In this document: piece after piece, positions 52,726-61,320 of the stretch
How the letters are laid out: the number at the start of each line of letters is the position of its first letter
How positions within the stretch are numbered: the first letter of the stretch is position 1
The notes under the pieces: generated by a model
The model's database searches: none
What the model was told of the DNA's origin: nothing
Seen by the model: the letters and a program-made list of their open reading frames with translations, nothing else
Position numbers and translations under genes: made by a program
Origin: Flavihumibacter cheonanensis
GTDB lineage: Bacteria; Bacteroidota; Bacteroidia; Chitinophagales; Chitinophagaceae
Length of the DNA stretch: 64,000 bases
Reading direction: 5' to 3'
NCBI RefSeq assembly: GCF_022352215.1
Contig: NZ_JAKRWF010000001.1
Coordinates: 310,001 to 374,000 of the forward strand

Positions 52726-54129
52726 CTAGAGGTGAATCGCTTCTCCATACGCCACTTCAATCGCGTCCTTGATTCCTTCAGAAATGGTGGGGTGGGGGTG
52801 AATGCTGTTTAGCACTTCGTGGTAAGTGGTCTCCAACTTGCGGGCTACTACAGTTTCAGCAATCATTTCGGTTACATTGTATCCGATCATGTGTGTGCCT
52901 AACCACTCGCCGTACTTGGCATCGAAAATCACTTTTACAAATCCTTCCGTTGCACCGGCAGCCTGCGCTTTACCGGAAACGCTCAGCGGGAATTTACCCA
53001 CTTTAATTTCATAACCGGCTTCTTTGGCAGCTTTCTCAGTAAATCCTACTGATGCAATTTCTGGTGTGCAATAGGTACATCCCGGAACATTATTATAATC
53101 CAGGGCTTCCGGCTGATGGTGGTATTTCTTCTCAGCATAACCGATGTTCTCTGCACAAATAATTCCTTCTTTGGATGCTACGTGCGCCAGTGCTTGTCCG
53201 GGTACACAATCTCCAATCGCATAAATGCCAGGAACACTTGTCTGGTAGAACTTATCTACCACAATTCTTCCCTTATCTGTTTTAATGCCATTTTCTTCCA
53301 GGCCAATTCCTTCAATGTTCGCAACCACTCCGGCTGCACTCAATACAATATCCGCTTCCAGTGTCACTTCTCCATTTGGTGTTTTCACTTTTGCTTTTAC
53401 ACCAGCACCGGATGTGTCAACTGATTCCACGGATGAATTTGTCATCACCTCAATGCCGGATTTTTTATACGACTTCTCCAATTCTTTAGAAATGTCTTCA
53501 TCTTCCACCGGAACAATCCGCGGCATGAATTCAACGATGGTCACTTTTGTTCCCATACTGTTGTAGAAATACGCGAACTCCACACCAATGGCGCCACTTC
53601 CCACTACAATCATGCTCTTCGGCTGCTGTGGTAATACCATTGCTTCGCGATAGCCGATCACTTTTTTACCATCCTGCTTAAGGCTTGGCAGTTCACGACT
53701 GCGACCACCGGTTGCAATGATGATGTGTTTGGCTTCTACAACTTCTTTGGTGCCATCCGCCTTGCTTACTTCCACTTTACCTTTGGACTGTACCTTTCCG
53801 AAGCCCATGATCACATCGATCTTGTTCTTCTTCATCAGGAATTGTACACCCTTACTCATTTTATCAGCAACGCCGCGACTGCGTTTAATTACTTTTTCAA
53901 AATTGTGCTTTCCACTTGCTTCAATTCCATAGGCTTCCGCATGTTTGATGTATTCCATCACCTGCGCACTTTTCAGCAATGCCTTTGTGGGAATACAACC
54001 CCAGTTCAGACAAACTCCTCCCAGGCTTTCCTTTTCAATAACGGCTGTTTTAAACCCTAACTGTGAAGCACGGATAGCGGCCACATAACCACCAGGTCCA
54101 CTACCGATCACAACAACGTCGTATGCCAT
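52726..54129 (-). CDS. lpdA: Dihydrolipoyl dehydrogenase
   Basis: This E3 flavoprotein of 2-oxo acid dehydrogenase complexes reoxidises dihydrolipoamide with NAD. It has 467 residues. The FAD motif GSGPGGYVAA is at residues 9-18. Redox-active Cys40 and Cys45 are in GGVCLNWGCIPTK, the NAD-binding VGSGAIGVEFA is near residue 180, and the C-terminal His-Glu pair is in HPHPTISE. It is separate from the E2 gene at 38847, so subunits of the complexes are dispersed. It faces the M43 gene across heptamer array E. Confidence 0.96.
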   Translation of the reverse strand: MAYDVVVIGSGPGGYVAAIRASQLGFKTAVIEKESLGGVCLNWGCIPTKALLKSAQVMEYIKHAEAYGIEASGKHNFEKVIKRSRGVADKMSKGVQFLMKKNKIDVIMGFGKVQSKGKVEVSKADGTKEVVEAKHIIIATGGRSRELPSLKQDGKKVIGYREAMVLPQQPKSMIVVGSGAIGVEFAYFYNSMGTKVTIVEFMPRIVPVEDEDISKELEKSYKKSGIEVMTNSSVESVDTSGAGVKAKVKTPNGEVTLEADIVLSAAGVVANIEGIGLEENGIKTDKGRIVVDKFYQTSVPGIYAIGDCVPGQALAHVASKEGIICAENIGYAEKKYHHQPEALDYNNVPGCTYCTPEIASVGFTEKAAKEAGYEIKVGKFPLSVSGKAQAAGATEGFVKVIFDAKYGEWLGTHMIGYNVTEMIAETVVARKLETTYHEVLNSIHPHPTISEGIKDAIEVAYGEAIHL

Positions 54130-54208
54130 AATCTATATTTTAATTGTAGGTTGATATTTTGTTATCTGATCTGCGAAACTAACTTAGAAGCCCCAAATCG
54201 CCAAACCA

Positions 54209-55882
54209 CTAACGATTGGCATCATTCATACGAATCTTGCGACCCTTGTATGTCTTCCCGTCAATCGCTTTGATCATCTTGGATGCAGCAGCTTTGTCCA
54301 CTTCAATCCAACTGTTCATTTCCTTCATATCAATCCGACCCAGAGCGTCTTTGCGCAAATCACTCATGTCCAGGATGAACTGAAGAAAGCTGGCTTTGTA
54401 GAACCCATCTTTCGTGCCAAGATTCACAAAGAGTTTGGTGGTATTAGCCGGACCTTCAAAACTTCTTCCGCGACCCGCATCTCTATCCCGCCGTTGTCCA
54501 TCACCCCTGCTGCCGAAATCTCTGCCAACCTGCTGACGAGCTCTGCTGCGATCTTCCCGTATGTTCAGATCCTCTGCATTTTCATAGTATTTCAGGAAAC
54601 GGTCAAATTCCATGGCAGCCACCCGCTTCAGGATATCCTCCTTGCTCATGTCGGCAAATTTCTCTTCCAGCATGGGCACATAGGTTTCATAATTACCATG
54701 ACTAATATCTGTTTCCAGGAGCTTGTCCATAAAATAGAAAAACTGTTTCCGGCATACATCTTTACCGGTTGGGATTTCCAGTTTATTGAAAGGTGCCTGA
54801 ACAATTTTTTCAATCTGGCGGAGACGGAAAGTCTCACGGCTATGCACAATCGACATACAGATACCGGTTTTTCCGGCACGGCCGGTACGGCCGCTTCTGT
54901 GGGTATATACTTCGATGTCGTCGGGTAATTCGTAGTTGATCACATGCGTGATTTCTTTAACATCAATACCACGGGCAGCCACATCTGTTGCAATCAGCAA
55001 CTGGAGGCTCTTATCGCGGAACTGACCCATCACTTTATCCCGTTGTGCCTGGGTAAGGTCACCATGCAGGGCATCGATATCATACCCTTCACGCGTCAGC
55101 TTTTCTGCTATTTCCTGGGCATCCAGTTTGGTGCGGGTAAAGATGATACCATACATGCCCGGGTTGAAATCAATCAGGCGTTTCAATGCTTCATAGCGGT
55201 GTTGTGCAGACGTTATATAGTATTGGTGATCAATGTTTTTGTTTGCTGTGTTTACCTTTCCAACCTGCACTTCTTTCGGATCGTTCATGTAACGCTTGCT
55301 TACCTTCTTGATTTCAGGTGGCATAGTAGCACTGAACAACCAGGTACTTTCGCGTTGAGGTGTGTTCTTCAGAATGAATTCAATATCATCCTGGAAACCC
55401 ATGTTCAGCATTTCATCGGCTTCATCCAGTACCACATATTTTATTTGTTCTAGATTGATTGCTTTTCTCTCGATCAGGTCAATCAAACGACCTGGAGTAG
55501 CCACCACAATCTGAACACCGCGTTTGATATCGCGGATCTGTGCGCCAATGGAAGTCCCGCCATAAACCGCCACCATATTGATGGAAGTCTTGAACTTTTT
55601 GAACAACTCCATTTCTGTTACAATCTGGATGCAGAGTTCGCGGGTTGGACAAACAACCAGCGCCTGCGGGTATTTATCGGTAGTGGAAATTAGTTGTAAA
55701 AGGGGTAATCCGAAAGCTGCCGTTTTACCGGTTCCGGTTTGTGCAAGTCCCACTAAATCAGTGGTTCCGCTAAGAAGAATAGGAATCGCTTTTTCCTGAA
55801 TCGGGGTAGGGTTTACAAATCCAAGGGCCGTCGTCGCTTTAACCAATTGCTCATCAAGTCCTAACCCATCAAATGTTATCAT
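54209..55882 (-). CDS. DEAD-box RNA helicase with a DbpA-type RNA-binding domain
   Basis: This ATP-dependent RNA helicase, of the DeaD/CsdA type, unwinds structured RNA in ribosome assembly, decay or cold response. It has 557 residues. Motifs in order are the Q motif (FVNPTPIQEKAIP), AQTGTGKT, PTRELCIQ, TPGR, DEAD, SAT, RGIDV and HRSGRTGR. An Arg/Gly/Asp-rich linker near residues 440-475 leads to a DbpA-type RNA-binding domain (FVNLGTKDGFYKASFLQFI). A perfect -7 box, TACCTTTG on the minus strand (55905-55898), lies 16 nt ahead of the start. Confidence 0.94.
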   Translation of the reverse strand: MITFDGLGLDEQLVKATTALGFVNPTPIQEKAIPILLSGTTDLVGLAQTGTGKTAAFGLPLLQLISTTDKYPQALVVCPTRELCIQIVTEMELFKKFKTSINMVAVYGGTSIGAQIRDIKRGVQIVVATPGRLIDLIERKAINLEQIKYVVLDEADEMLNMGFQDDIEFILKNTPQRESTWLFSATMPPEIKKVSKRYMNDPKEVQVGKVNTANKNIDHQYYITSAQHRYEALKRLIDFNPGMYGIIFTRTKLDAQEIAEKLTREGYDIDALHGDLTQAQRDKVMGQFRDKSLQLLIATDVAARGIDVKEITHVINYELPDDIEVYTHRSGRTGRAGKTGICMSIVHSRETFRLRQIEKIVQAPFNKLEIPTGKDVCRKQFFYFMDKLLETDISHGNYETYVPMLEEKFADMSKEDILKRVAAMEFDRFLKYYENAEDLNIREDRSRARQQVGRDFGSRGDGQRRDRDAGRGRSFEGPANTTKLFVNLGTKDGFYKASFLQFILDMSDLRKDALGRIDMKEMNSWIEVDKAAASKMIKAIDGKTYKGRKIRMNDANR

Positions 55883-55897
55883 ATATCAAAATTTGCG

Positions 55898-55928
55898 CAA
55901 AGGTAGGATATTAAACCCACTACATTTG
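55898..55928. promoter_or_regulatory. Divergent -7 boxes for the helicase and bshB1
   Basis: On the minus strand TACCTTTG (55905-55898) faces the helicase; on the plus strand TACATTTG (55921-55928) faces bshB1, 6 nt before its ATG. Both match the Bacteroidota -7 consensus perfectly. Clear -33 boxes are not seen at the expected spacing. The two promoters are back to back in a 52-bp gap. Confidence 0.5.
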
Positions 55929-55934
55929 CACATT

Positions 55935-56672
55935 ATGAAACTAGACCTATTGGCTATCGGTGTCCATCCAGACGACGTAGAACTGGGTTGTTCGGGCACT
56001 ATCATCAACGAAATCAGAAAAGGAAAGAAGGTTGGCATCGTGGATCTCACACAGGGAGAGCTCGGTACCCGGGGAACCATCGAAACCCGCTATGCCGAGG
56101 CTGCGGAAGCCTCCCGGATCATGGGAATTCATGTAAGGGAAAACCTGAAAATGCGGGATGGTTTTTTTGCCAATGATGAAAAACATCAGTTGGAACTAAT
56201 TCGCATTATCCGGAAATACCAGCCGGAGATCGTATTGGCAAATGCACTGGAGGATCGCCATCCGGATCATGGAAGGGCAGGGAAGCTGATTGCGGATGCC
56301 TGTTTCCTGGCGGGATTGATCAAGATAGAAACCAAAGATGAGGATGGCAGGATCCAGGACCGCTGGCGTCCTAAATATGTGTTGCATTATATCCAGGACC
56401 GACTGCAAGAGCCGGATCTGCTGGTAGATATCTCCGATGTATTTGAGCAGCGGATGAAGGCAATTGAAGCGTATTCTACCCAGTTTTACAATCCGGATAT
56501 GGAAACAGAGGGACCAGCAACCTATATCTCAACACCTGATTTCAGGGAGTCGGTAGTGGCCCGCGCCCGGATGCTAGGAAAAAGAATCGGTGTTCGTTAC
56601 GCAGAAGGTTTCACAACACAGAAGACATTGGGAATCAGTAGCCTGGATGCACTTATCCAAAATGAGACATAA
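55935..56672 (+). CDS. bshB1: Bacillithiol biosynthesis deacetylase BshB1
   Basis: BshB1 is a zinc-dependent PIG-L/LmbE hydrolase that deacetylates GlcNAc-malate in bacillithiol synthesis. It has 245 residues from the ATG at 55935; an in-frame TTG at 55893 precedes the promoter box and is rejected. The first metal motif GVHPDD (His11, Asp13, Asp14) and the second HPDH (His109-His112) are intact, and the EAYSTQFYNP stretch is characteristic of BshB1. It is linked functionally to ytxJ at 31545. A strong terminator follows. Confidence 0.93.
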   Translation: MKLDLLAIGVHPDDVELGCSGTIINEIRKGKKVGIVDLTQGELGTRGTIETRYAEAAEASRIMGIHVRENLKMRDGFFANDEKHQLELIRIIRKYQPEIVLANALEDRHPDHGRAGKLIADACFLAGLIKIETKDEDGRIQDRWRPKYVLHYIQDRLQEPDLLVDISDVFEQRMKAIEAYSTQFYNPDMETEGPATYISTPDFRESVVARARMLGKRIGVRYAEGFTTQKTLGISSLDALIQNET

Positions 56673-56703
56673 GATTAACAGTTCAAAGACTAAACACAAG
56701 TGA

Positions 56704-56743
56704 AATGCGTGAAGGTTTTTTGTACCTTCACGCATTAATTTTT
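56704..56743 (+). terminator. Rho-independent terminator after bshB1
   Basis: A perfect 13-bp stem (arms 56704-56716 and 56724-56736) with a T-rich 7-nt loop is followed by AATTTTTA. It lies 31 nt after the bshB1 stop. Confidence 0.88.
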
Positions 56744-56766
56744 ATTTCGAACCTGCTATTTTTCTC

Positions 56767-57834
56767 ATGGTTACTCCAAAGTTTAGTTCTTCTGCTCAAT
56801 CCTTTCATGCAGAATTGAAAAGACGTATCAATCAGTATTTTGAAGAAAAAGGAAAGTCCACAACCGGCAACATGACCTTGTATACCAAGGCGATTATTCT
56901 GTTGGTTGCTTTTGTTTTTACCTATGTGCACCTGGTGTTTTTTACGCCGGTAACCTGGGTAGCGATCCTCGAATGCCTGCTGTTAGGCGGTATTGTTGCG
57001 GCGATCGGTTTTAACATTATGCACGACGGTGCACATGGAAGTTTCAGCAAATACAAATGGCTGAACCAGGTAGCTGCTTTCTCTCTGAATGTATTGGGTG
57101 GTAGCAGTTTTATGTGGAACGTAAAACACAATGTGATCCATCACGCCTATACCAACGTAGATGGACTGGATGATGATATTGATATCCAGCCCTGGATGCG
57201 GATGAGTACCACGCAGCCTAAATATAAATTCCATAAGTATCAGCATATTTACTTCTGGTTTTTGTATGCGCTGTTGTATATCCTCTGGATATTTGTGCTC
57301 GATTACAGCAAATATTTCGCGAGCAAAATCGGAAGCATGCCACTGAAGAAAATGAAACTCAGTGATCATATCACCTTCTGGGCATTCAAAGTGTTCAACC
57401 TATTCCTCTATGTAGGATTACCGATTTATATGGTAGGATTCCTGCCCTGGCTGGTAGGCTTCCTGGTATTCACCATGTTTGCCGGATTGGTGCTCAGCAT
57501 CGTATTCCAGTTGGCGCATACGGTTGAGCATACTGCTTTCCCGGTTCCGGATGTGAATACAGGAAGACTGGAAGATGAGTGGGCTGTTCACCAGTTGAAA
57601 ACCACAGCCAATTTTGCTACCAATAACAAACTGGTTTGCTGGCTGGTAGGCGGATTGAATTTCCAGGTGGAACATCACCTCTTCCCAAAGATTTCGCATG
57701 TGCATTATCCTGAGATCAGTAAGATCATCAGAAATGCCTGTGCTGAGTATGGTATTCCTTATATTGAGTATCCGAAAACAAGACTGGCGATCGCTTCCCA
57801 TGTATCCTTTCTGAAGCAGATGGGACGTTCCTGA
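56767..57834 (+). CDS. Membrane fatty acid desaturase
   Basis: This di-iron membrane enzyme introduces a double bond into acyl chains of lipids or acyl-CoA. It has 355 residues. Three histidine boxes are seen: HDGAH (His86-His90), HNVIHH (His121-His126) and QVEHH (His303-His304). Membrane helices flank them (near residues 40-80, 160-175 and 205-245). The box spacing fits the linoleoyl-CoA or delta-5/6 type rather than delta-9 acyl-ACP. It probably serves membrane fluidity. Confidence 0.92.
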   Translation: MVTPKFSSSAQSFHAELKRRINQYFEEKGKSTTGNMTLYTKAIILLVAFVFTYVHLVFFTPVTWVAILECLLLGGIVAAIGFNIMHDGAHGSFSKYKWLNQVAAFSLNVLGGSSFMWNVKHNVIHHAYTNVDGLDDDIDIQPWMRMSTTQPKYKFHKYQHIYFWFLYALLYILWIFVLDYSKYFASKIGSMPLKKMKLSDHITFWAFKVFNLFLYVGLPIYMVGFLPWLVGFLVFTMFAGLVLSIVFQLAHTVEHTAFPVPDVNTGRLEDEWAVHQLKTTANFATNNKLVCWLVGGLNFQVEHHLFPKISHVHYPEISKIIRNACAEYGIPYIEYPKTRLAIASHVSFLKQMGRS

Positions 57835-57851
57835 TAGTCGTGAACTCTTCT

Positions 57852-57859
57852 TACATTTG
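57852..57859 (+). promoter_or_regulatory. -7 promoter box for the aguB-aguA operon
   Basis: This is a perfect TACATTTG ending 19 nt before the ATG at 57879. The -33 region lacks a clear TTTG. It suggests that the putrescine genes have their own promoter. Confidence 0.4.
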
Positions 57860-57878
57860 GCGCTCTAAATTCTACTGA

Positions 57879-58754
57879 ATGTCAACTGTAAGGGTGGGAA
57901 TGGTACAAATGAGTTGTGCCGCCAATAAGGAAGAAAATTTACAAAAAGCTATAGCGGGAGTTAAACAGGCTGCTGAGAAAGGCGCACAGATCGTCTGCCT
58001 CCAGGAACTGTTTACCTCCCTTTATTTTTGTGATGTGGAAGACTATGCCAATTTTGAATTGGCGGAGCCTATACCCGGACCATCAACTGACCGCCTTAGT
58101 GCAGTAGCCAAAGAGTTGGGCGTAGTAATTATTGCCAGCCTTTTTGAGAAAAGAGCACAGGGATTGTATCACAATACAACAGCAGTGTTGGATGCGGATG
58201 GTACCTACCTGGGTAAGTACCGCAAAATGCATATCCCGGATGATCCGGCTTACTACGAGAAATTTTACTTCACACCGGGAGATCTCGGATATAAAATTTT
58301 CAAAACCAAATTTGCCACCTTCGGCGTTTTAATCTGCTGGGATCAGTGGTATCCGGAAGCGGCAAGGATAACTGCATTAATGGGTGCAGAGATCCTGTTT
58401 TACCCCACGGCAATTGGTTGGGCTACTTCACAGGATGATGCAACTAATACCGAGCAATACAATGCCTGGCAAACGATTCAAAGGAGCCATGCGGTTGCCA
58501 ATGGCGTTCATGTGGTAAGTGTGAACCGCGTTGGTTTTGAACAGGACGGCGCGATGAAATTTTGGGGAGGATCCTTTATCAGTAATCCATTTGGTACTGT
58601 ATTATACCAGGCATCACACGAACAGGAAGAAGTGCAGGTATTGGAAATAGATTTATCCAAAACAGACAGGTACCGGACACACTGGCCTTTTATGCGCGAC
58701 AGAAGAATTGATTCCTATCAGCCCATCACCAAAAGATATATCGATGAATCATAA
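57879..58754 (+). CDS. aguB: N-carbamoylputrescine amidase
   Basis: This nitrilase-superfamily enzyme hydrolyses N-carbamoylputrescine to putrescine, CO2 and ammonia. It has 291 residues. The catalytic triad is Glu43 (LQELF), Lys116 (KYRKMHIPDD) and Cys153 (LICWDQWYPE). TDRYRTHWPFMRDRR near the C-terminus is typical. It overlaps aguA by 11 bp, and that neighbour confirms the substrate. Confidence 0.95.
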   Translation: MSTVRVGMVQMSCAANKEENLQKAIAGVKQAAEKGAQIVCLQELFTSLYFCDVEDYANFELAEPIPGPSTDRLSAVAKELGVVIIASLFEKRAQGLYHNTTAVLDADGTYLGKYRKMHIPDDPAYYEKFYFTPGDLGYKIFKTKFATFGVLICWDQWYPEAARITALMGAEILFYPTAIGWATSQDDATNTEQYNAWQTIQRSHAVANGVHVVSVNRVGFEQDGAMKFWGGSFISNPFGTVLYQASHEQEEVQVLEIDLSKTDRYRTHWPFMRDRRIDSYQPITKRYIDES

Positions 58755-59793
58755 GACACCGGCAGAGCTGGGTTATTATTTTCCTGCTGAATTTGAGTTG
58801 CACCGCGCTACCTGGTTAAGTTGGCCACACAAGGAAGCCAGCTGGCCGGGAAAAATTCATACGATTTTTCCATACTACGCTGAGTTTGTTAAATGGCTGG
58901 CCAAAAGTGAGCGGGTATGCATCAACGTTAGAGATGAGGCCATGAAGACGTTTGCCCTTTCGCACCTTGAAAAAGCTGGTGTTGATTTGTCGCAGGTGGA
59001 TTTCTTTTTCTTTCCTACCAATGATGCCTGGTGCCGGGATCATGGTCCTGCTTTTTTGCTCAACCCGTCGTTGGAGCAACCGAAAGCAGTTGTGGATTGG
59101 GGTTATAATGCATGGGGAGGGAAGTATCCACCCTTTGACCTGGATGATGTGATACCAACCCGAATAGCAGAACATTTTGGACTCCCGGTTTTTCATCCGG
59201 GCATTGTGATGGAAGGAGGTTCGGTGGAGTTCAATGGAAAGGGAACAGTAATGACAAGCACGGCCTGTTTGCTGAATCCGAATCGCAATCCGACATTAAA
59301 CAAGGAAAAGATTGAATGGTACTTGCAGCAATATTACGGTGTGCAGCAGGTATTGTGGGTAGATGAGGGTATTGTAGGAGATGATACCGATGGCCATATT
59401 GATGATACGGTTCGCTTTGTGAATGAAGGCACGGTATTAACAGTAATTGAAGAAAACAAAGCAGATGAGAATTATGCCTTGTTGCAGACCAATCTGAAGC
59501 AGCTACAGCAGATGCGCTTACTTAATGGTAAACAGCTGAATATTGTAGAACTACCTATGCCGGATGAACTGGTATATGATGACCAGCGGCTGCCTTGTTC
59601 TTATGCCAACTTTTACATCGCGAATAAATATGTGATTGTTCCCACCTTTCGTTGTACAAAAGACGACCGGGCATTACAGATCATACAGGGTTGCTTCCCC
59701 GACCGCGAGGTTATCGGGATAGATTCTACTGAGATTATCTGGGGGCTGGGAAGTTTTCATTGCTTGAGTCAGCAAGAACCAATGGAATTATGA
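58744..59793 (+). CDS. aguA: Agmatine deiminase
   Basis: This enzyme converts agmatine to N-carbamoylputrescine and ammonia. It has 349 residues from the ATG at 58744; the start within the aguB frame is favoured because the upstream in-frame ATG at 58708 lies deep in aguB. It belongs to the guanidino-modifying (PPAD) fold: the substrate loop WCRDHGPAF near residue 100, the EGGSVEFNGKGT block, DDTDGHIDD near residue 220, and catalytic Cys340 in GLGSFHCLSQQEP. With aguB it forms the arginine-derived putrescine route. Its stop codon lies within a heptamer repeat. Confidence 0.95.
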   Translation: MNHKTPAELGYYFPAEFELHRATWLSWPHKEASWPGKIHTIFPYYAEFVKWLAKSERVCINVRDEAMKTFALSHLEKAGVDLSQVDFFFFPTNDAWCRDHGPAFLLNPSLEQPKAVVDWGYNAWGGKYPPFDLDDVIPTRIAEHFGLPVFHPGIVMEGGSVEFNGKGTVMTSTACLLNPNRNPTLNKEKIEWYLQQYYGVQQVLWVDEGIVGDDTDGHIDDTVRFVNEGTVLTVIEENKADENYALLQTNLKQLQQMRLLNGKQLNIVELPMPDELVYDDQRLPCSYANFYIANKYVIVPTFRCTKDDRALQIIQGCFPDREVIGIDSTEIIWGLGSFHCLSQQEPMEL

Positions 59794-59873
59794 AGTATGA
59801 ATTATGAATTATGAAGTGGGATTCGTCTCACTTCTCACTTCTCACGTTTCACGTTTCACGTCTGACGTCTCAC
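59789..59873 (+). repeat. Heptamer array F (4 + 7 units) after aguA
   Basis: Four TATGAAG or TATGAAT units (59789-59816), the first containing the aguA stop codon, are followed by seven inverse-type units (59825-59873): GTCTCAC, TTCTCAC twice, GTTTCAC twice, GTCTGAC, GTCTCAC. The left part differs in sequence from the other arrays but has the same period and unit number. Confidence 0.85.
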
Positions 59874-59897
59874 ATTTCCTCAACGCGCGCTAAGAAA

Positions 59898-60039
59898 ATG
59901 TAAAAAGGATTTCTTTCCAGGATTAATTTTTTGTGCTTTCGCAACCTTGGCTGGTTTTTTGGGTTATGCTTTCCTGAATAACCTACAATCAGCAGATCAC
60001 CAGGGCCCGGTGATAGTATTTCAATTAACGGGTAATTAA
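59898..60039 (+). pseudogene. Possible decayed small membrane protein (frame broken at the start codon)
   Basis: An ATG at 59898 is followed by T, then an open frame shifted by one base. Without that T it would read MKKDFFPGLIFCAFATLAGF and continue to a stop at 60037, giving a signal-anchor-like peptide of about 46 residues. In the sequence as given, the ATG meets an immediate stop. It could be a decayed gene, a sequencing error or chance. Confidence 0.3.
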
Positions 60040-60064
60040 TCTCAACAATTAAAAAAACATTTTT

Positions 60065-60574
60065 ATGAAAAAGTTTTTCCTTTTCATGGTAATCGGTGCT
60101 GCCTCTATTTTTTCAGTAAACGCACAAAGTAAAGACATCGTTGGAGTAGCTGCAGGTAGTGCAGATCACAGCACGCTGGTGGCTGCTGTTAAAGCAGCTG
60201 ATTTAGTAGGAACCTTGCAGGGAGCAGGACCTTTCACCGTATTTGCTCCTACCAACGCAGCTTTTGGCAAATTGCCATCTGGCACAGTAGATGGTCTGTT
60301 AAAGCCTGAAGCAAAGCCTGCACTTACTAAAATTCTGACCTACCATGTAGTGGCCGGTAAACTGGATGCTGCTGCAGTTGTAAAAGCCATCCAGGCAGGT
60401 GGTGGTAAAGCTGTATTGTCAACTGTAAGTGGCGGCAAACTTACAGCTTCATTGGATGGAGGTAAAGTAAAACTGACTGATGAAAACGGTGGAACTTCCT
60501 GGGTAACTGCAACCGATCTGAAAGCAACCAACGGAGTAATCCACGTGATTGACAGTGTGGTACTGCCAAAATAA
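60065..60574 (+). CDS. Secreted fasciclin (FAS1) domain protein
   Basis: The protein has 169 residues with a signal peptide (residues 1-20, ending VNAQ) and one FAS1 domain. Conserved H1 and H2 boxes are FTVFAPTNAAFGKLP (near residues 58-72) and ATNGVIHVIDSVVLP (C-terminus). FAS1 proteins act in adhesion or matrix. No sorting domain or lipobox is present, so it is probably periplasmic or freely secreted. It ends 6 nt before the convergent methyltransferase stop. Confidence 0.93.
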   Translation: MKKFFLFMVIGAASIFSVNAQSKDIVGVAAGSADHSTLVAAVKAADLVGTLQGAGPFTVFAPTNAAFGKLPSGTVDGLLKPEAKPALTKILTYHVVAGKLDAAAVVKAIQAGGGKAVLSTVSGGKLTASLDGGKVKLTDENGGTSWVTATDLKATNGVIHVIDSVVLPK

Positions 60575-60580
60575 GTCGTT

Positions 60581-61168
60581 CTATTTTTCCATTCGGATAA
60601 ATAATTCAACATCTCTCCGGGGAGGTATGGAGTTGTAACAGGGCTCTATACTTCTCCGGCTGAATGTTTTTGCAAAGAGGTTTTCATACTCTTCTCTAGA
60701 TCCTCCAAATGGTGGTCCCCCTTCAAATGCCCTGTTAAATAGTACCCCTACCAGTTTTCCACCGGGAGCAAGTAAATCGAACATTTTCTCGACATACTGA
60801 GTGCGCAGGGATGGATTCAACGCACAAAAAAAAGTCTGCTCAATTATGATATCATAGTTCCCCCGGTGTTCAAAAAAATCACCCGTAATGATGGTAAGCT
60901 CTTTGCCAACATTGGGTGCATACTTTTTAGCGAGTATAGCTGTCAGTTCCGGAGCAATATCAATAACAGTTATATGCTGAAAGCCTTTCTCTAATAAATA
61001 GGCGACCTCATATCCATTACCACAACCAGGAATTAAGATTCGTTTATTCTTATCCGTTAGCTGATCAAAATAATTGGTTAGGGGAGGGGATGCATAACCG
61101 ATGTCCCAACCGGTTTCAGCATTGCGATACCGATCATTCCAGTACTGGCTGTCAAGTTTGCTAGACAT
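60581..61168 (-). CDS. TPMT-family SAM-dependent methyltransferase
   Basis: The protein has 195 residues and resembles thiopurine or thiol/selenol methyltransferases. It shows WNDRYRNAETGWDIGYASPPL at the N-terminus, SAM-binding ILIPGCGNGYEVAYL, acidic VIDIAPE and the QTFFCALNPSLR stretch. The substrate is unknown; halide, thiol or chalcogen methylation is known in the family. It is divergent from the acyl-CoA dehydrogenase gene, with 152 bp containing palindromes between them. Confidence 0.85.
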   Translation of the reverse strand: MSSKLDSQYWNDRYRNAETGWDIGYASPPLTNYFDQLTDKNKRILIPGCGNGYEVAYLLEKGFQHITVIDIAPELTAILAKKYAPNVGKELTIITGDFFEHRGNYDIIIEQTFFCALNPSLRTQYVEKMFDLLAPGGKLVGVLFNRAFEGGPPFGGSREEYENLFAKTFSRRSIEPCYNSIPPRRDVELFIRMEK

Positions 61169-61208
61169 CTTTCAAAGCTACTATTTTCATATAGATTAAC
61201 CCAGTAAG

Positions 61209-61300
61209 TAGTTGACAACTAAATAGTTGCAAAGCGAACCAAATTTTTTATAAAAAATAGCTAACAATCGTTAGTTGAACAACTTTTTCGGTTATTTTTG
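61209..61300. promoter_or_regulatory. Palindrome cluster and promoter between the methyltransferase and acyl-CoA dehydrogenase genes
   Basis: TAGTTG or its complement CAACTA occurs repeatedly: TAGTTG-A-CAACTA-AA-TAGTTG at 61209-61229, and TAGTTG-AA-CAACT at 61272-61284. An overlapping CTAAC-AATC-GTTAG palindrome lies at 61261-61274. A perfect -7 box TATTTTTG at 61293-61300 serves the dehydrogenase, with palindromes over its -33 region. On the minus strand TTTG (61233-61230) is 19 bp from TACTTACT, a weak promoter for the methyltransferase, with the first palindromes in its spacer. This looks like an operator region. Confidence 0.5.
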
Positions 61301-61320
61301 CTCCACTTTAAGCGTATCCG

